A DNA stretch of 41,805 bases from JACKAN01 sp964502735 (GTDB taxonomy: Bacteria > Bdellovibrionota > Bdellovibrionia > Bdellovibrionales > UBA1609). This document shows, one piece after another, positions 24,263 to 32,120 of this stretch. Where the stretch lies: assembly GCA_964502735.1 (NCBI GenBank), contig CAZCYD010000021.1:1-41805 (forward strand). Direction: 5' to 3'. The position numbers and the translations under genes are program-made. Position 1 is the stretch's first letter; each line of letters opens with the position of its first letter. The notes beneath the pieces are model-generated. The model saw only the letters and a program-made list of their open reading frames with translations, was not told the DNA's origin and ran no database searches.

Positions 24263-26320
24263 TTAAGCGGCTGCCGACTCACCTTGATCCTCCGAGTAAC
24301 TTACGCCCTTATCCTTTAGCCACTGTTCGAGAACTGCTTCAGCAGAATCTCCAACATAAGAATCCTTTCTTATTGTCTCCCTAGAGGTGGAAATAAACCT
24401 ATTCCAAATCTTAGATTGATCTTTTAAAATCTGCGCTTTCATTCTTTCATCTTTTTCGATTTCTTTGATTTCAGCGTCTACAATCTCTCTCAGTCGCCCT
24501 GTATCTCCCACCGCCTGATAAAACAACTCCTGTTCATCAGTGGAGCGAGAATAAATTAACATGGCCCTTTCTCGGGGAGATAGTCGATTTAATAAGGTCC
24601 TCAATCGATCACTCGGCAATTTCATAACTAATTGGGCTGGAAAGTATTTTTTAGTCGCCTCTAAAACTTGATCATGATTGCCAGATGCAATAAGCATATC
24701 AAACACCTGGGACTCCTTTTCAGCTCCTAATTGTCTTATAAGATCAATGGCTTTATCTAACAATGGCACCCGCACTCTTTGTTTTCCCATTCTAATTTGC
24801 TCCAACATTTTGGGCAAATTCTCTTCCATATATCTTACATTCTCAGGTCCAAAATTCAAACCCTCTTGGAACAAACTCACGACTTCAGGCTCTGATAAAA
24901 GAGAAAAAAACCGACCCAACTGTGAAGTCTGCAACACATTCATGAAGGCAGATCCAAACGAGGAATCCTGTCTATAACACTCAACACACTCATCCATTGT
25001 CATTTCTGAAAGTAAAACTTTAAGTTCATCTGGCAACACTATAGTATTAACCAAAAAAGTATCTACCATCTGCTCAATAATAAAAGCGTCGGCTCTTTTA
25101 ATCATATTATTGTCCACGCCCAACGAAGTGGCTTTTTTCAACCTAGATTTAAACTCGTCCTCAAGAGCACCAAAAACTGGCATTAAAACTTCTACGGGAA
25201 TCATCTTAGGCAAAACAGCAAGTGCCTCGTTAGATTCTTGAGTGTTCATATTCAGCCATACTTTAATTAAATATGTGGCCGTTTCGGCATACTGCTCAGC
25301 CATTCTTTTAAATTGTTCAAATCCATTATCACCACCTGGAGCATTTGACAAAACCATGTTGCCATCAACAGCCGCCGAAACTTCCTCAGCCATTTTTTCT
25401 TCAGATCTTTTTTCACTTTCATCCTTAGTCGCTGCAGCAGCTTGGGCCTGTTGGGCATTAGCTGCAGCCATTAGAGCCACTTTTTGACTCTCAAACTGCT
25501 TAAACCCACTTATGGCAATAACAAGAAGCAGTGTGGCCACTACAATTCCAATTGGGATTTTTAGATCTATAACCCACTCTTGCCATGAGCTTGGCAGACT
25601 TTTCCCTGTGCTTTCCTTCTCAGGATTTTTTTTCTCATCTTCTTCTTGGGAAAGCTTTACTCCTTGGGTAGCGGCAATAGCTTCTGCAATTTTCTCATTA
25701 CTCTTAGCAATGGATTCAGCTACGGATTTCATGCCTTCAACATTCATTTTGGCTAATTCCATTTTGCTTTCTGCCGTCTCAGCTTCAACCTCTAGCATTT
25801 TGGTTCGAGTTACTCTTAGACCTGGCATTTTCCCAGTGTAAGACCGCACCACTTGGTTTACGATTTCTCTAATCTGCCCCTCTTGACTTCTTTCGACACT
25901 AGGATCCAACAAAACCAAAACATTTACAGTATTAATCTGCGTAAAAATGCTACTGACACCTGTTGAAATAGCTCTCTTGTAGGCCGAACTGTCTTTATTT
26001 AGACCTAATTTAGATAAAGGAAAAGCCTGCTGATTGGTATCCGCAGCCCCCTTGGATCCAGGCTTTTGAGTCCCACCCCCTCCGACTCCAAAGGCTTTCA
26101 CTTCACTCAGAGTGATATCTACAGTCACCAAATACTTTCCACTTCTTGCAAATGACTGTATATTTTTATTTAGGCGATCTTCTATTTGCTTTTGCAACTC
26201 AACCTTTTGCCATTCAACAGGAAGAGTATAGCCACCACCTTCTTCCGCTAGAGAGCTTATCGGCATTAGAAATACCAAAAGTGAACAAGTAATAATAGCT
26301 GAAACCATCTGTTTTATCAC
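24263..26320 (-). CDS. Membrane protein with FliF-C-like periplasmic part and FliG-like cytoplasmic part
   Basis: The 685-residue protein has a signal peptide (1-~25). The periplasmic region has two elements like a FliF ring-building motif: WQKVELQKQIEDRL...GKYLVTVDITL at 37-71, and VNVLVLLDPS...QIREIVNQVV at 132-158. A helical stretch (~175-220), one TM helix (~255-272) and a charged, Ala-rich linker come next. The all-helical cytoplasmic domain (~335-660) resembles FliG armadillo repeats (LPKMIPVEVLMPVFGAL; KLPSDRLRTLLNRLSPRERA). FliG couples the MS ring to MotA torque, so a single-chain MS-ring/switch chimera is a plausible reading, but it is inferred from pattern, not alignment. It is co-transcribed with the lipoprotein gene upstream (start ATG overlaps that gene's stop by 4 bp) and the small secreted protein downstream. 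Alternatively it is an unrelated helical scaffold. Confidence 0.6.
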   Translation of the reverse strand: MIKQMVSAIITCSLLVFLMPISSLAEEGGGYTLPVEWQKVELQKQIEDRLNKNIQSFARSGKYLVTVDITLSEVKAFGVGGGGTQKPGSKGAADTNQQAFPLSKLGLNKDSSAYKRAISTGVSSIFTQINTVNVLVLLDPSVERSQEGQIREIVNQVVRSYTGKMPGLRVTRTKMLEVEAETAESKMELAKMNVEGMKSVAESIAKSNEKIAEAIAATQGVKLSQEEDEKKNPEKESTGKSLPSSWQEWVIDLKIPIGIVVATLLLVIAISGFKQFESQKVALMAAANAQQAQAAAATKDESEKRSEEKMAEEVSAAVDGNMVLSNAPGGDNGFEQFKRMAEQYAETATYLIKVWLNMNTQESNEALAVLPKMIPVEVLMPVFGALEDEFKSRLKKATSLGVDNNMIKRADAFIIEQMVDTFLVNTIVLPDELKVLLSEMTMDECVECYRQDSSFGSAFMNVLQTSQLGRFFSLLSEPEVVSLFQEGLNFGPENVRYMEENLPKMLEQIRMGKQRVRVPLLDKAIDLIRQLGAEKESQVFDMLIASGNHDQVLEATKKYFPAQLVMKLPSDRLRTLLNRLSPRERAMLIYSRSTDEQELFYQAVGDTGRLREIVDAEIKEIEKDERMKAQILKDQSKIWNRFISTSRETIRKDSYVGDSAEAVLEQWLKDKGVSYSEDQGESAAA

Positions 26321-27111
26321 GGATTCCTCTTGTTAGCCGGACGTCGTGGTCTTACATTCTTGTTTGGCTTTCTATTATTTGTGGATCCTGTTTTTGCAGA
26401 CCCAGGCTTACTCTTAGGTTCAATTTTTCCTGCTGGGAGCCGACTCATCTCATACTCTTTGGCTAAGGCTTTCCCATCTATGCCTAATTGTTTTTCTAAA
26501 CTTTCTTGCATTTGAGCTGCCGAAACATTTGTAGGATTGTATTTAAGAGCCAACGCATAAGCCGCTAGGGCATCACGATACTTTTTTTGTAAAAAAAGTA
26601 TCCCGGCTTTCATTTCATAGGTTGCTGATAGGTAGGGCCATCTTTCTTCTATGAGTTTTAGATGGCCAAGAGCCTGAGAGTAACTCTCCAGAGAAATAAA
26701 CTTTCTAACTTCAAACAATCGATCAATGGCTTGATTCAAACTTTGCGCATCTTCGAGTCCTTTGCCAGGTCCATGACCTTTTTCATCATCCAAAAGCCTC
26801 AGAGCAAAGTCCAGCTTCATATCTGCAGCAGATGTCTCTGTAATTAAAACTCTTTCAACTATAAACTCATCTTTATGTATTTCTAATATCACTGGGCCTG
26901 AATTCGCACCTGCAGCCTTCAGCTTGTCAGCGCCAACAACAGCCGGCGTAACACCAACTTCCGTCAATTCGCCCCCCCCGACAGGCCTCACCAATACCTT
27001 TGCCTTTTCTGGAACGGAATTCACGGTCAATGTCATAGTGGAGCAGGCCGCAGATAGCATTGACAATGCTAAAAATATTATTTGCAACTTTGCATTCAAA
27101 TATTTCATCAT
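26317..27111 (-). CDS. Lipoprotein with PEGA-like and TPR-like regions
   Basis: The 264-residue product has a lipoprotein signal with lipobox LSAAC, Cys23 being the modified residue. A PEGA-like beta domain follows at ~28-105 (TLTVNSVPEKAKVLVRP, VGVTPAVV, ILEIHKDEFIVERVLI). A TPR-like helical hairpin pair lies at ~140-205 (YSQALGHLKLIEERWP; YRDALAAYALALKYNPTN). The tail is basic, Lys/Arg/Pro/Asn-rich and probably disordered. It is the first gene of a minus-strand operon and overlaps the FliG-like gene by 4 bp. A membrane-anchored periplasmic scaffold, possibly binding peptidoglycan through the basic tail, would fit; the function is not established. The start may be either of two adjacent ATGs (27111 or 27108); no strong Shine-Dalgarno is visible. 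Confidence 0.72.
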   Translation of the reverse strand: MMKYLNAKLQIIFLALSMLSAACSTMTLTVNSVPEKAKVLVRPVGGGELTEVGVTPAVVGADKLKAAGANSGPVILEIHKDEFIVERVLITETSAADMKLDFALRLLDDEKGHGPGKGLEDAQSLNQAIDRLFEVRKFISLESYSQALGHLKLIEERWPYLSATYEMKAGILFLQKKYRDALAAYALALKYNPTNVSAAQMQESLEKQLGIDGKALAKEYEMSRLPAGKIEPKSKPGSAKTGSTNNRKPNKNVRPRRPANKRNP

Positions 27112-27274
27112 CCACTATTTCGGATGATGAGCTTCACAGTTAAAATACTGACGAGTTTTAATTAAAATTCTATTCTATAGTCCAGCTCATCAGGCTGAGA
27201 ATCTCAACGCAAAGATGCAACTTGAACCACTGATACTTATAACCTAAAATATGGAAAATACAGGAGAGGATCTT

Positions 27275-28618
27275 ATGAGCTTCAATGAAACCTTCACAAA
27301 AACTATTGTAGTTGCCACTATTATTATTTTAGGCGTGTTTGCCATCGTAAAGCTTAGAAGCCCTCAAGTTCTCGGTCCAAAAATATATGGAACCTATCAA
27401 TATGGACCTGTCGCATACAAAGCATCAGAAATCGAAAAACTAGGCGTTGCTGCAAGAATTATGGATAAGGATTACACCTACGAAGACCTTATCTCCCACT
27501 CCCCTGTTCTTAGCGACCTCCATTTACGAGAACTTTCTCAAAGTCTCGAAATTGCCTCTGCCAAAGTAAAAGAATTACCCAAAACAAATGGCAAACCCAA
27601 AGTTACACTGTATATGCCAAAACCCATAAAAGGTTTTAAATTTGACCAAGACAAAAGTGACTTTCTGCTCGAATTTTCCAATGAACGTCCTTTAAATGTA
27701 GTTCTCAGTATTGATGAAAAATCTTATTCTCGAGATGAGCTCTCTCTTAATCAGGTGCAATTTTCTCAAATAAAAACTCAGCAGTTTTACGAAAACCTCA
27801 GGGTTTTAACCAACCTGTATGTAAGACAACTTTTACTTCACGCCGCAAAGTCTGAGAATACAACTATACAATCCTTAATTCAGAACAAGATTTTGTCCGA
27901 GAGCAAAACTATAACGGACTCTGACTTACAAAATTTTGCAAGAGAAAAAGGTCTTGATTTCAGCAAAAACAGTCAGGAACTAAAAAGAAAAATTGCTGCA
28001 ATTATTGAGGAAAAGGATCGCAATTCACAAATAGAAAAATATCTAAAAAAGAAATTCCCCAATGAAACGGGAACTCTTTTCTTTTACCCTCCTCAGTACC
28101 AATTGCCCATCTCAAGTAAGAAAGCACTTACAGAGCCAGCAAAAACTAATGATAAGCGTCCTTTATTAATGGCTTTTACTAAAATGCAATGTAACAATTG
28201 CCAGCAATTGGCAGATGATCTAACGGAGCTTAGAAAAAAGTATAAAGATAAAATCAAAGTGGGTTTTGTCCATTTTTTTTCTGAAAGTGATTGGCAGTCA
28301 AAGCTAGCCGCTGAGGCCTCACATTGTATTCATCTACAAAATCAAGATGCATTCTGGGACTTCTTTCATAAAACATCTAGAATAAAACAGCCTTTGTCAG
28401 AAGCCCTTATCGTCGAAACGGCAAAGTCTACGGGAATTGATTTTGAGAACTTCAAAACCTGCTTCCTATCACAAACCTATAAAAATGAAGTTCAAGATCA
28501 AATGAAATTTGCCAAAGACATTGGAGTTGCCAACACTCCTGCCTTAATAATTGGAGGTCAAGTGTTCACCGACACCATAAACAAAGAACAGATTATTGAC
28601 GCCATTAAAAATTTATAA
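27275..28618 (+). CDS. Membrane-anchored DsbA-like thioredoxin-fold protein with SurA-N-like region
   Basis: The start ATG 27275 is chosen because AGGAGAGG precedes it at ideal spacing; an upstream in-frame ATG at 27251 has none. The protein has 447 residues. An N-terminal signal anchor spans ~8-26. The middle part (SIDEKSYSRDELS...LLLHAAKSENTTIQSL...) resembles the helical SurA/PpiC N-terminal chaperone domain. The C-terminal ~160 residues are a DsbA/Thioredoxin_4 fold with active site CNNC (Cys306, Cys309), a helical insertion containing two more Cys, and a cis-Pro loop (ANTPALIIGG). It likely acts in the periplasm as thiol oxidase or isomerase. The combination fits folding of exported Cys proteins, and the giant protein in this window carries about two Cys per repeat; that link is inference. 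It is transcribed divergently from the lipoprotein operon. Confidence 0.8.
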   Translation: MSFNETFTKTIVVATIIILGVFAIVKLRSPQVLGPKIYGTYQYGPVAYKASEIEKLGVAARIMDKDYTYEDLISHSPVLSDLHLRELSQSLEIASAKVKELPKTNGKPKVTLYMPKPIKGFKFDQDKSDFLLEFSNERPLNVVLSIDEKSYSRDELSLNQVQFSQIKTQQFYENLRVLTNLYVRQLLLHAAKSENTTIQSLIQNKILSESKTITDSDLQNFAREKGLDFSKNSQELKRKIAAIIEEKDRNSQIEKYLKKKFPNETGTLFFYPPQYQLPISSKKALTEPAKTNDKRPLLMAFTKMQCNNCQQLADDLTELRKKYKDKIKVGFVHFFSESDWQSKLAAEASHCIHLQNQDAFWDFFHKTSRIKQPLSEALIVETAKSTGIDFENFKTCFLSQTYKNEVQDQMKFAKDIGVANTPALIIGGQVFTDTINKEQIIDAIKNL

Positions 28619-28915
28619 ATTTTAAAAAATCTGGACATTCGACTTCTTAATCTTAATCTTAAATAACCTCTTCAATTTCCCCTAATTCAATTGACCGCAG
28701 ATCAGTTGCCCCAGCTCAATTGACCGTCAAACTAAAAAGGCCTACGAGGACTCTACAATCAACAAAAAAACTATTCAATTTAACCTACGGACGATACAAA
28801 TGTCATCATGACCAAGGTTGAAGGACTCAGTCAACTAGACACAAGATAGACATTTTAATTCATGCAATGACGCTCTCTAGTGAAAGCTTTTAAACTATGT
28901 TTTTAAAAGGTTATT
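28619..28915. other. Intergenic region between convergent dsbA-like and motB genes
   Basis: About 300 bases with no supported gene. It contains a direct repeat TCAATTGACCG at 28687-28697 and 28716-28726 (29-bp spacing) and an AT-rich stretch. No clear rho-independent terminator was seen on either strand. Confidence 0.5.
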
Positions 28916-29677
28916 TTAAGAACCACCTTTAGAGGTTCCGCCTGTTGGACTAGATGAACGACCGTCTGGTTTTTTAACCGCGTCCGACTGCTTAACTATA
29001 CCCGGAGCCACAACCTTAATGACCACCCTTCTATTTTTTTCTCGATTCTCAACTATGGGAATGCCCGCCTTGTCCCGATTAGGATAAGCAGGACGTGTTT
29101 CTGCATAACCTACGGCCACCATCATTTTAGGATCATAACCACTGTTAATAAACTCCCTAACCACACTAGAGGCTCTGGCTCCAGACAACTCCCAATTTGA
29201 AGGAAATTTAGATGTACTAATGGGAGCATCGTCTGTATGCCCCCCAACAAAGATTTCTGCATCACTCACATTTTTAGAAATTAATCTGGCCATCATCACC
29301 ATAGTTTGTTTAACATCTGGGCGCAAGTCGGCGCTACCACTCGGAAAAAGTAAATTACTTCGAAATGTAATTTCCATTCCATCTTTAGGTTGTTGAACTT
29401 CTACCAGATTCATAATGGGATGATCTTCAGCCTGCTGGGCCAATATCTCGGCGAGCTCCTCATAGGGAGGGACATAGGTGCCTCCAAATGACTTGGCTAA
29501 GCCCTCTCTGACCTTTTCAGCTTCTCCGGACTTTGCCGAAGCAAAAACATACATCAATACGAAGAACCCAAACAACAGGGTCATCATGTCGGCGTAAGAA
29601 ACTAGCCATATCTCATCATCCCCGTGCTCCTCTTCTTCATGCCCTCCTGAAGGATCAACTCCCTGATCACTCGACAT
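28916..29677 (-). CDS. motB: MotB stator protein
   Basis: The 253-residue protein is of normal MotB length. A charged cytoplasmic N-terminus (GGHEEEEHGDDEIW) leads to one TM helix with the ion-binding Asp30 in SYADMMTLLFGFFVLMYVF, matching Asp32 of E. coli MotB. A plug/linker region comes next, followed by a C-terminal OmpA-like peptidoglycan-binding domain (~115-230) with GGHTDDAP, SNWELSGARA and NREKNRRVVI. It anchors the stator to peptidoglycan around a rotor. It lies 89 bp downstream of motA on the same strand, as the second gene of a motAB operon. Whether it serves the flagellum or another motor cannot be decided here. No other flagellar structural genes are adjacent. Confidence 0.95.
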   Translation of the reverse strand: MSSDQGVDPSGGHEEEEHGDDEIWLVSYADMMTLLFGFFVLMYVFASAKSGEAEKVREGLAKSFGGTYVPPYEELAEILAQQAEDHPIMNLVEVQQPKDGMEITFRSNLLFPSGSADLRPDVKQTMVMMARLISKNVSDAEIFVGGHTDDAPISTSKFPSNWELSGARASSVVREFINSGYDPKMMVAVGYAETRPAYPNRDKAGIPIVENREKNRRVVIKVVAPGIVKQSDAVKKPDGRSSSPTGGTSKGGS

Positions 29678-29766
29678 ATGATGCTACTCCTCTAAAACCT
29701 AAATTTCTGAAACTCAAACTTCTCAAACGTAGTCCCCTAAGGCTCAATCAGCTAAGCTCCCCAGCT

Positions 29767-30555
29767 TTAAGCCTCAAGATCTTTCCAATTTAATCTCTCA
29801 TTAGGCAACAGGTAAGAGTTCAACTCTTCAGCAACTAAAATTTTATTTTTCTTCTGAGCTATAAGCTTTACACCCTCTACAATAATAAAATTTTTTGCCA
29901 TAACCTCTCTGGCTCCTTCCATAAGATTCTCTGCCACTGGCAAAATAAATAAGTTGGCAAAGGCTATACCATAAAGTGTCGCCACAAGTGCCACAGACAT
30001 GGCCGGACCAATATTTTCCTCTGAACCTGGTTGCCCAAGCGTCTGCAATAGAGCGATCATTCCTAATACAGCCCCCATTAAACCCATGGCCGGAGGAAAC
30101 TTTCCTAAGGCCTTAAATTTTTTTGCTTCTTCTTGATATCGATAGCTGATTGTTTTTGCTCTTAAAGCCAAAATATGACCAAGCTCTTCTTCGTTTAAGA
30201 ATTCATCCTGCAATATTCCCATGGCTTCGCGAATAAAAAAATCGTTAGAATTCTCGATGATATTTTTTAATTTAGGATCATTGGTTCTATAGGCTTCAGC
30301 AATGGCCATAAGTTCTTTTATAATCGATACATAGTTAATTTTATCGCCCTTAACAACCCGATTATAAAAAACCTTTATCATTACCAATATGCGATCAATT
30401 TGAAAAGAAATTGCAGCAACCGCAATAGTACCACCAAAAACAATCAGAGCAGCATGATAGTCTATAAAGGCCATAGGGTTATTAGTAGCTGTAAAGACTC
30501 CTACACCAAAAACTATTCCTGCCATAACAAAGGCAACAACAGATTTAAAATTCAT
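29767..30555 (-). CDS. motA: MotA stator protein
   Basis: From ATG 30555 (GGGGG lies four bases upstream on the minus strand) the protein has 262 residues. It begins MNFKSVVAFVMAGIVFGVGV; a longer in-frame start at 30603 lacks support. There are four TM segments: two near the N-terminus, then a large cytoplasmic loop with charged residues for rotor contact, then TM3 (KFPPAMGLMGAVLGMIALLQ, with the conserved Pro) and TM4 (ALVATLYGIAFANLFILPVAENL, with the second conserved Pro). It forms the ring around MotB and converts ion flow to torque. The upstream region contains an unusual minisatellite (30589-30679) that could place regulatory spacing under mutation. Confidence 0.94.
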   Translation of the reverse strand: MNFKSVVAFVMAGIVFGVGVFTATNNPMAFIDYHAALIVFGGTIAVAAISFQIDRILVMIKVFYNRVVKGDKINYVSIIKELMAIAEAYRTNDPKLKNIIENSNDFFIREAMGILQDEFLNEEELGHILALRAKTISYRYQEEAKKFKALGKFPPAMGLMGAVLGMIALLQTLGQPGSEENIGPAMSVALVATLYGIAFANLFILPVAENLMEGAREVMAKNFIIVEGVKLIAQKKNKILVAEELNSYLLPNERLNWKDLEA

Positions 30556-30588
30556 TTGACCCCCAAGAACCGTCCTTGACTGAATTTG

Positions 30589-30679
30589 CCTTAGACCTAT
30601 CAACCCATTAAACTATCAACCTATTAACCTATTAACCTCTAACCTATTAACCTCTAACCTATTAACCTTAGACCTATTA
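30589..30679 (-). repeat. Minisatellite upstream of motA
   Basis: On the minus strand the unit TTAATAGGT(T) recurs, alternating with TAGAGG, for example in ctattaacctctaac on the plus strand. It has about five full copies plus degenerate ones and is flanked at both ends by CCTTAGACCTAT (30589-30600 and 30666-30677). It lies between motA and the divergent FecR-like gene, 34 bp from the motA start. It could be a slippage-prone spacer or a set of binding sites; neither is proven. Confidence 0.75.
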
Positions 30680-30750
30680 AGTTTATTACTTCACTCAGCA
30701 GTTCGCAAGCAGGTCTAGTTGACTTATATCAATTATATTTGGATTTAGTC

Positions 30751-30779
30751 TTGATCCCTTAAGGCGACAAAAGTATCAT
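30751..30779 (+). promoter_or_regulatory. Putative sigma-70-type promoter for the FecR-like gene
   Basis: TTGATC at 30751-30756 and TATCAT at 30774-30779 are separated by 17 bp, matching the consensus 4/6 and 5/6. Transcription would start around 30786, about 35 bases before the GTG at 30821. Confidence 0.45.
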
Positions 30780-30820
30780 GTACGTTATGGGTAAAAAGTT
30801 ATGAAGCCATCGAGAAAAAT

Positions 30821-31885
30821 GTGACGGAAAAAAATGTGACAAATAAAATTATGACCAAGAGGAAGGCGACCAAAACAGAGAAATTCCTTATTTTTATAAG
30901 TCTCACGATTTTCGTAATGTCTGCGTCCGCAATATTTGGATATGAGTACCTTTTCAGACTAAAAGAAGACAAGCAAGTTATCGCCCGCGTAGAAAGCGCC
31001 TCTAATGATAGTCTTATCAAGGCTCCTGATGGACATGAGTACAAACAACTTAAAGAAAACGACCCGATTACAAATGGCGACAATTTGCTTTCAGGAAAGG
31101 GCTCAAAGATACTCGTTAAGTTTATTAATGGACCGAGAATAGTGATTGGTGAAGAGAGCACTCTGTCCATTCGTCAGATTGATGGGCAGCCAGACTTAAG
31201 AATTGAAAAAGGAAGTTTTTCAGGGTCATTTGAAGAAGGCGATGTCCTAGACGTGCTGACTCAGAATGAAGTCATCACTTTAAGCGGAGAAAAGGACACT
31301 CAATTTTCAGTGGCTCATGCTGAGGGGGGCGAAGTTGAGATCGGTAGTTTTGATGGAAATCTCGGGGTCGAGTACAAGGGTGAAAAATTTCAGCTCAACA
31401 AAGAGAGAGCTTCCATTTCTAAAAGAGGAAGATTCAAACCACTGAGGTCAACCTCGCAGCCGTCAAAAAAAACAACTACCGCAGATCAAAATAAAAACAG
31501 TGAAACCACTGGAATTAGTGAAGCCACTCTAGAGACCAGTAAAGCCGCTCAGAACGCAGCGCTATCTGCGCCATTCCCTCAGGAAAACCATATTTTCCTT
31601 CACAAGACTGGAGGAAAAATCTTAGTGTACCCACAGGCCCAATGCAAAGGCGCATGCGAATTAGAAATCTCCTTGGAGGGAAAAAACAAAATCAAAAAAG
31701 TTTTTGCACGCGACATGGTTCCGCTTATGTACTTGAAGGTTGAGTCTGGAACCCAGGCAAAGGTGAATTGGAAATTCTCGGACGGCGGCGAAGACTTGGT
31801 TGGAAACTTCGAAATACTCATTAATAATAGTGAAAACTTTCAAAAAGCTGTCGATAAAAAACTCCCCGTCGAAGTCCTAAACTAG
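30821..31885 (+). CDS. Membrane-anchored FecR-domain protein
   Basis: The 354-residue protein has a short basic cytoplasmic N-terminus and one TM (~21-42). A FecR-like beta domain follows (~50-170: RVESASNDSLIKAPDGHEYKQ, ITNGDNLLSGKGSKILVKF, LRIEKGSFSGSF, DVLTQNEVITLSG). Then come a Ser/Thr/Lys-rich linker and a C-terminal beta domain with two Cys (QCKGACELEIS). FecR domains sense or transmit periplasmic signals. Related proteins in this type of bacterium often sit beside HAMP-sensor enzymes, and here a HAMP sensor gene converges from 33197. The start is GTG 30821 with a weak GAGA upstream; ATG 30851 is an alternative. The stop TAG is immediately followed by a REP. Confidence 0.75.
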   Translation: MTEKNVTNKIMTKRKATKTEKFLIFISLTIFVMSASAIFGYEYLFRLKEDKQVIARVESASNDSLIKAPDGHEYKQLKENDPITNGDNLLSGKGSKILVKFINGPRIVIGEESTLSIRQIDGQPDLRIEKGSFSGSFEEGDVLDVLTQNEVITLSGEKDTQFSVAHAEGGEVEIGSFDGNLGVEYKGEKFQLNKERASISKRGRFKPLRSTSQPSKKTTTADQNKNSETTGISEATLETSKAAQNAALSAPFPQENHIFLHKTGGKILVYPQAQCKGACELEISLEGKNKIKKVFARDMVPLMYLKVESGTQAKVNWKFSDGGEDLVGNFEILINNSENFQKAVDKKLPVEVLN

Positions 31886-31930
31886 AGGAGAGGGTGCCAG
31901 GCCCTAACTTGCGACCCCACGCAGCAGCCC
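31886..31930 (+). repeat. REP directly after the FecR-like gene
   Basis: GTGCCAGGCCCTAA at 31894-31907 is followed by the hairpin TGCG-acccca-CGCA (31910-31923). Upstream context is CTAGAGGAGAGG, in which TAG is the gene's stop codon. This is the same arrangement as at 22305 and 23547. Confidence 0.82.
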
Positions 31931-32037
31931 GAAAGTGCTGGATCTAACCAAAGACCTAAGCTCTATGCCCAAAAAACTCCAATTCTTGTTTTGCAGTTAG
32001 CATGAGCACGTATAGCACCTTCATATTCGATCGAGTT

Positions 32038-32120
32038 CTGTTTTGTGTTACAACTCAGGGCCTGGCACCTGTCGACGAGATGCTGTTTTGCATTACAACT
32101 CAGGGCCTGGCACCTGTCGA
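32038..32120 (-). repeat. Tandem 45-bp repeat carrying inverted REP cores
   Basis: Two copies of a 45-bp unit contain ACAACTCAGGGCCTGGCACC followed by TGTCGACG; matching bases lie at 32051 and 32096. The core is GGTGCCAGGCCCTGA on the minus strand. With the REP at 31894 the cores face each other, a REPIN-like layout. The second copy encodes the last residues and stop of the sensor gene ending at 32100. Bases 31931-32037 between the REPs hold nothing else recognisable. Confidence 0.8.
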
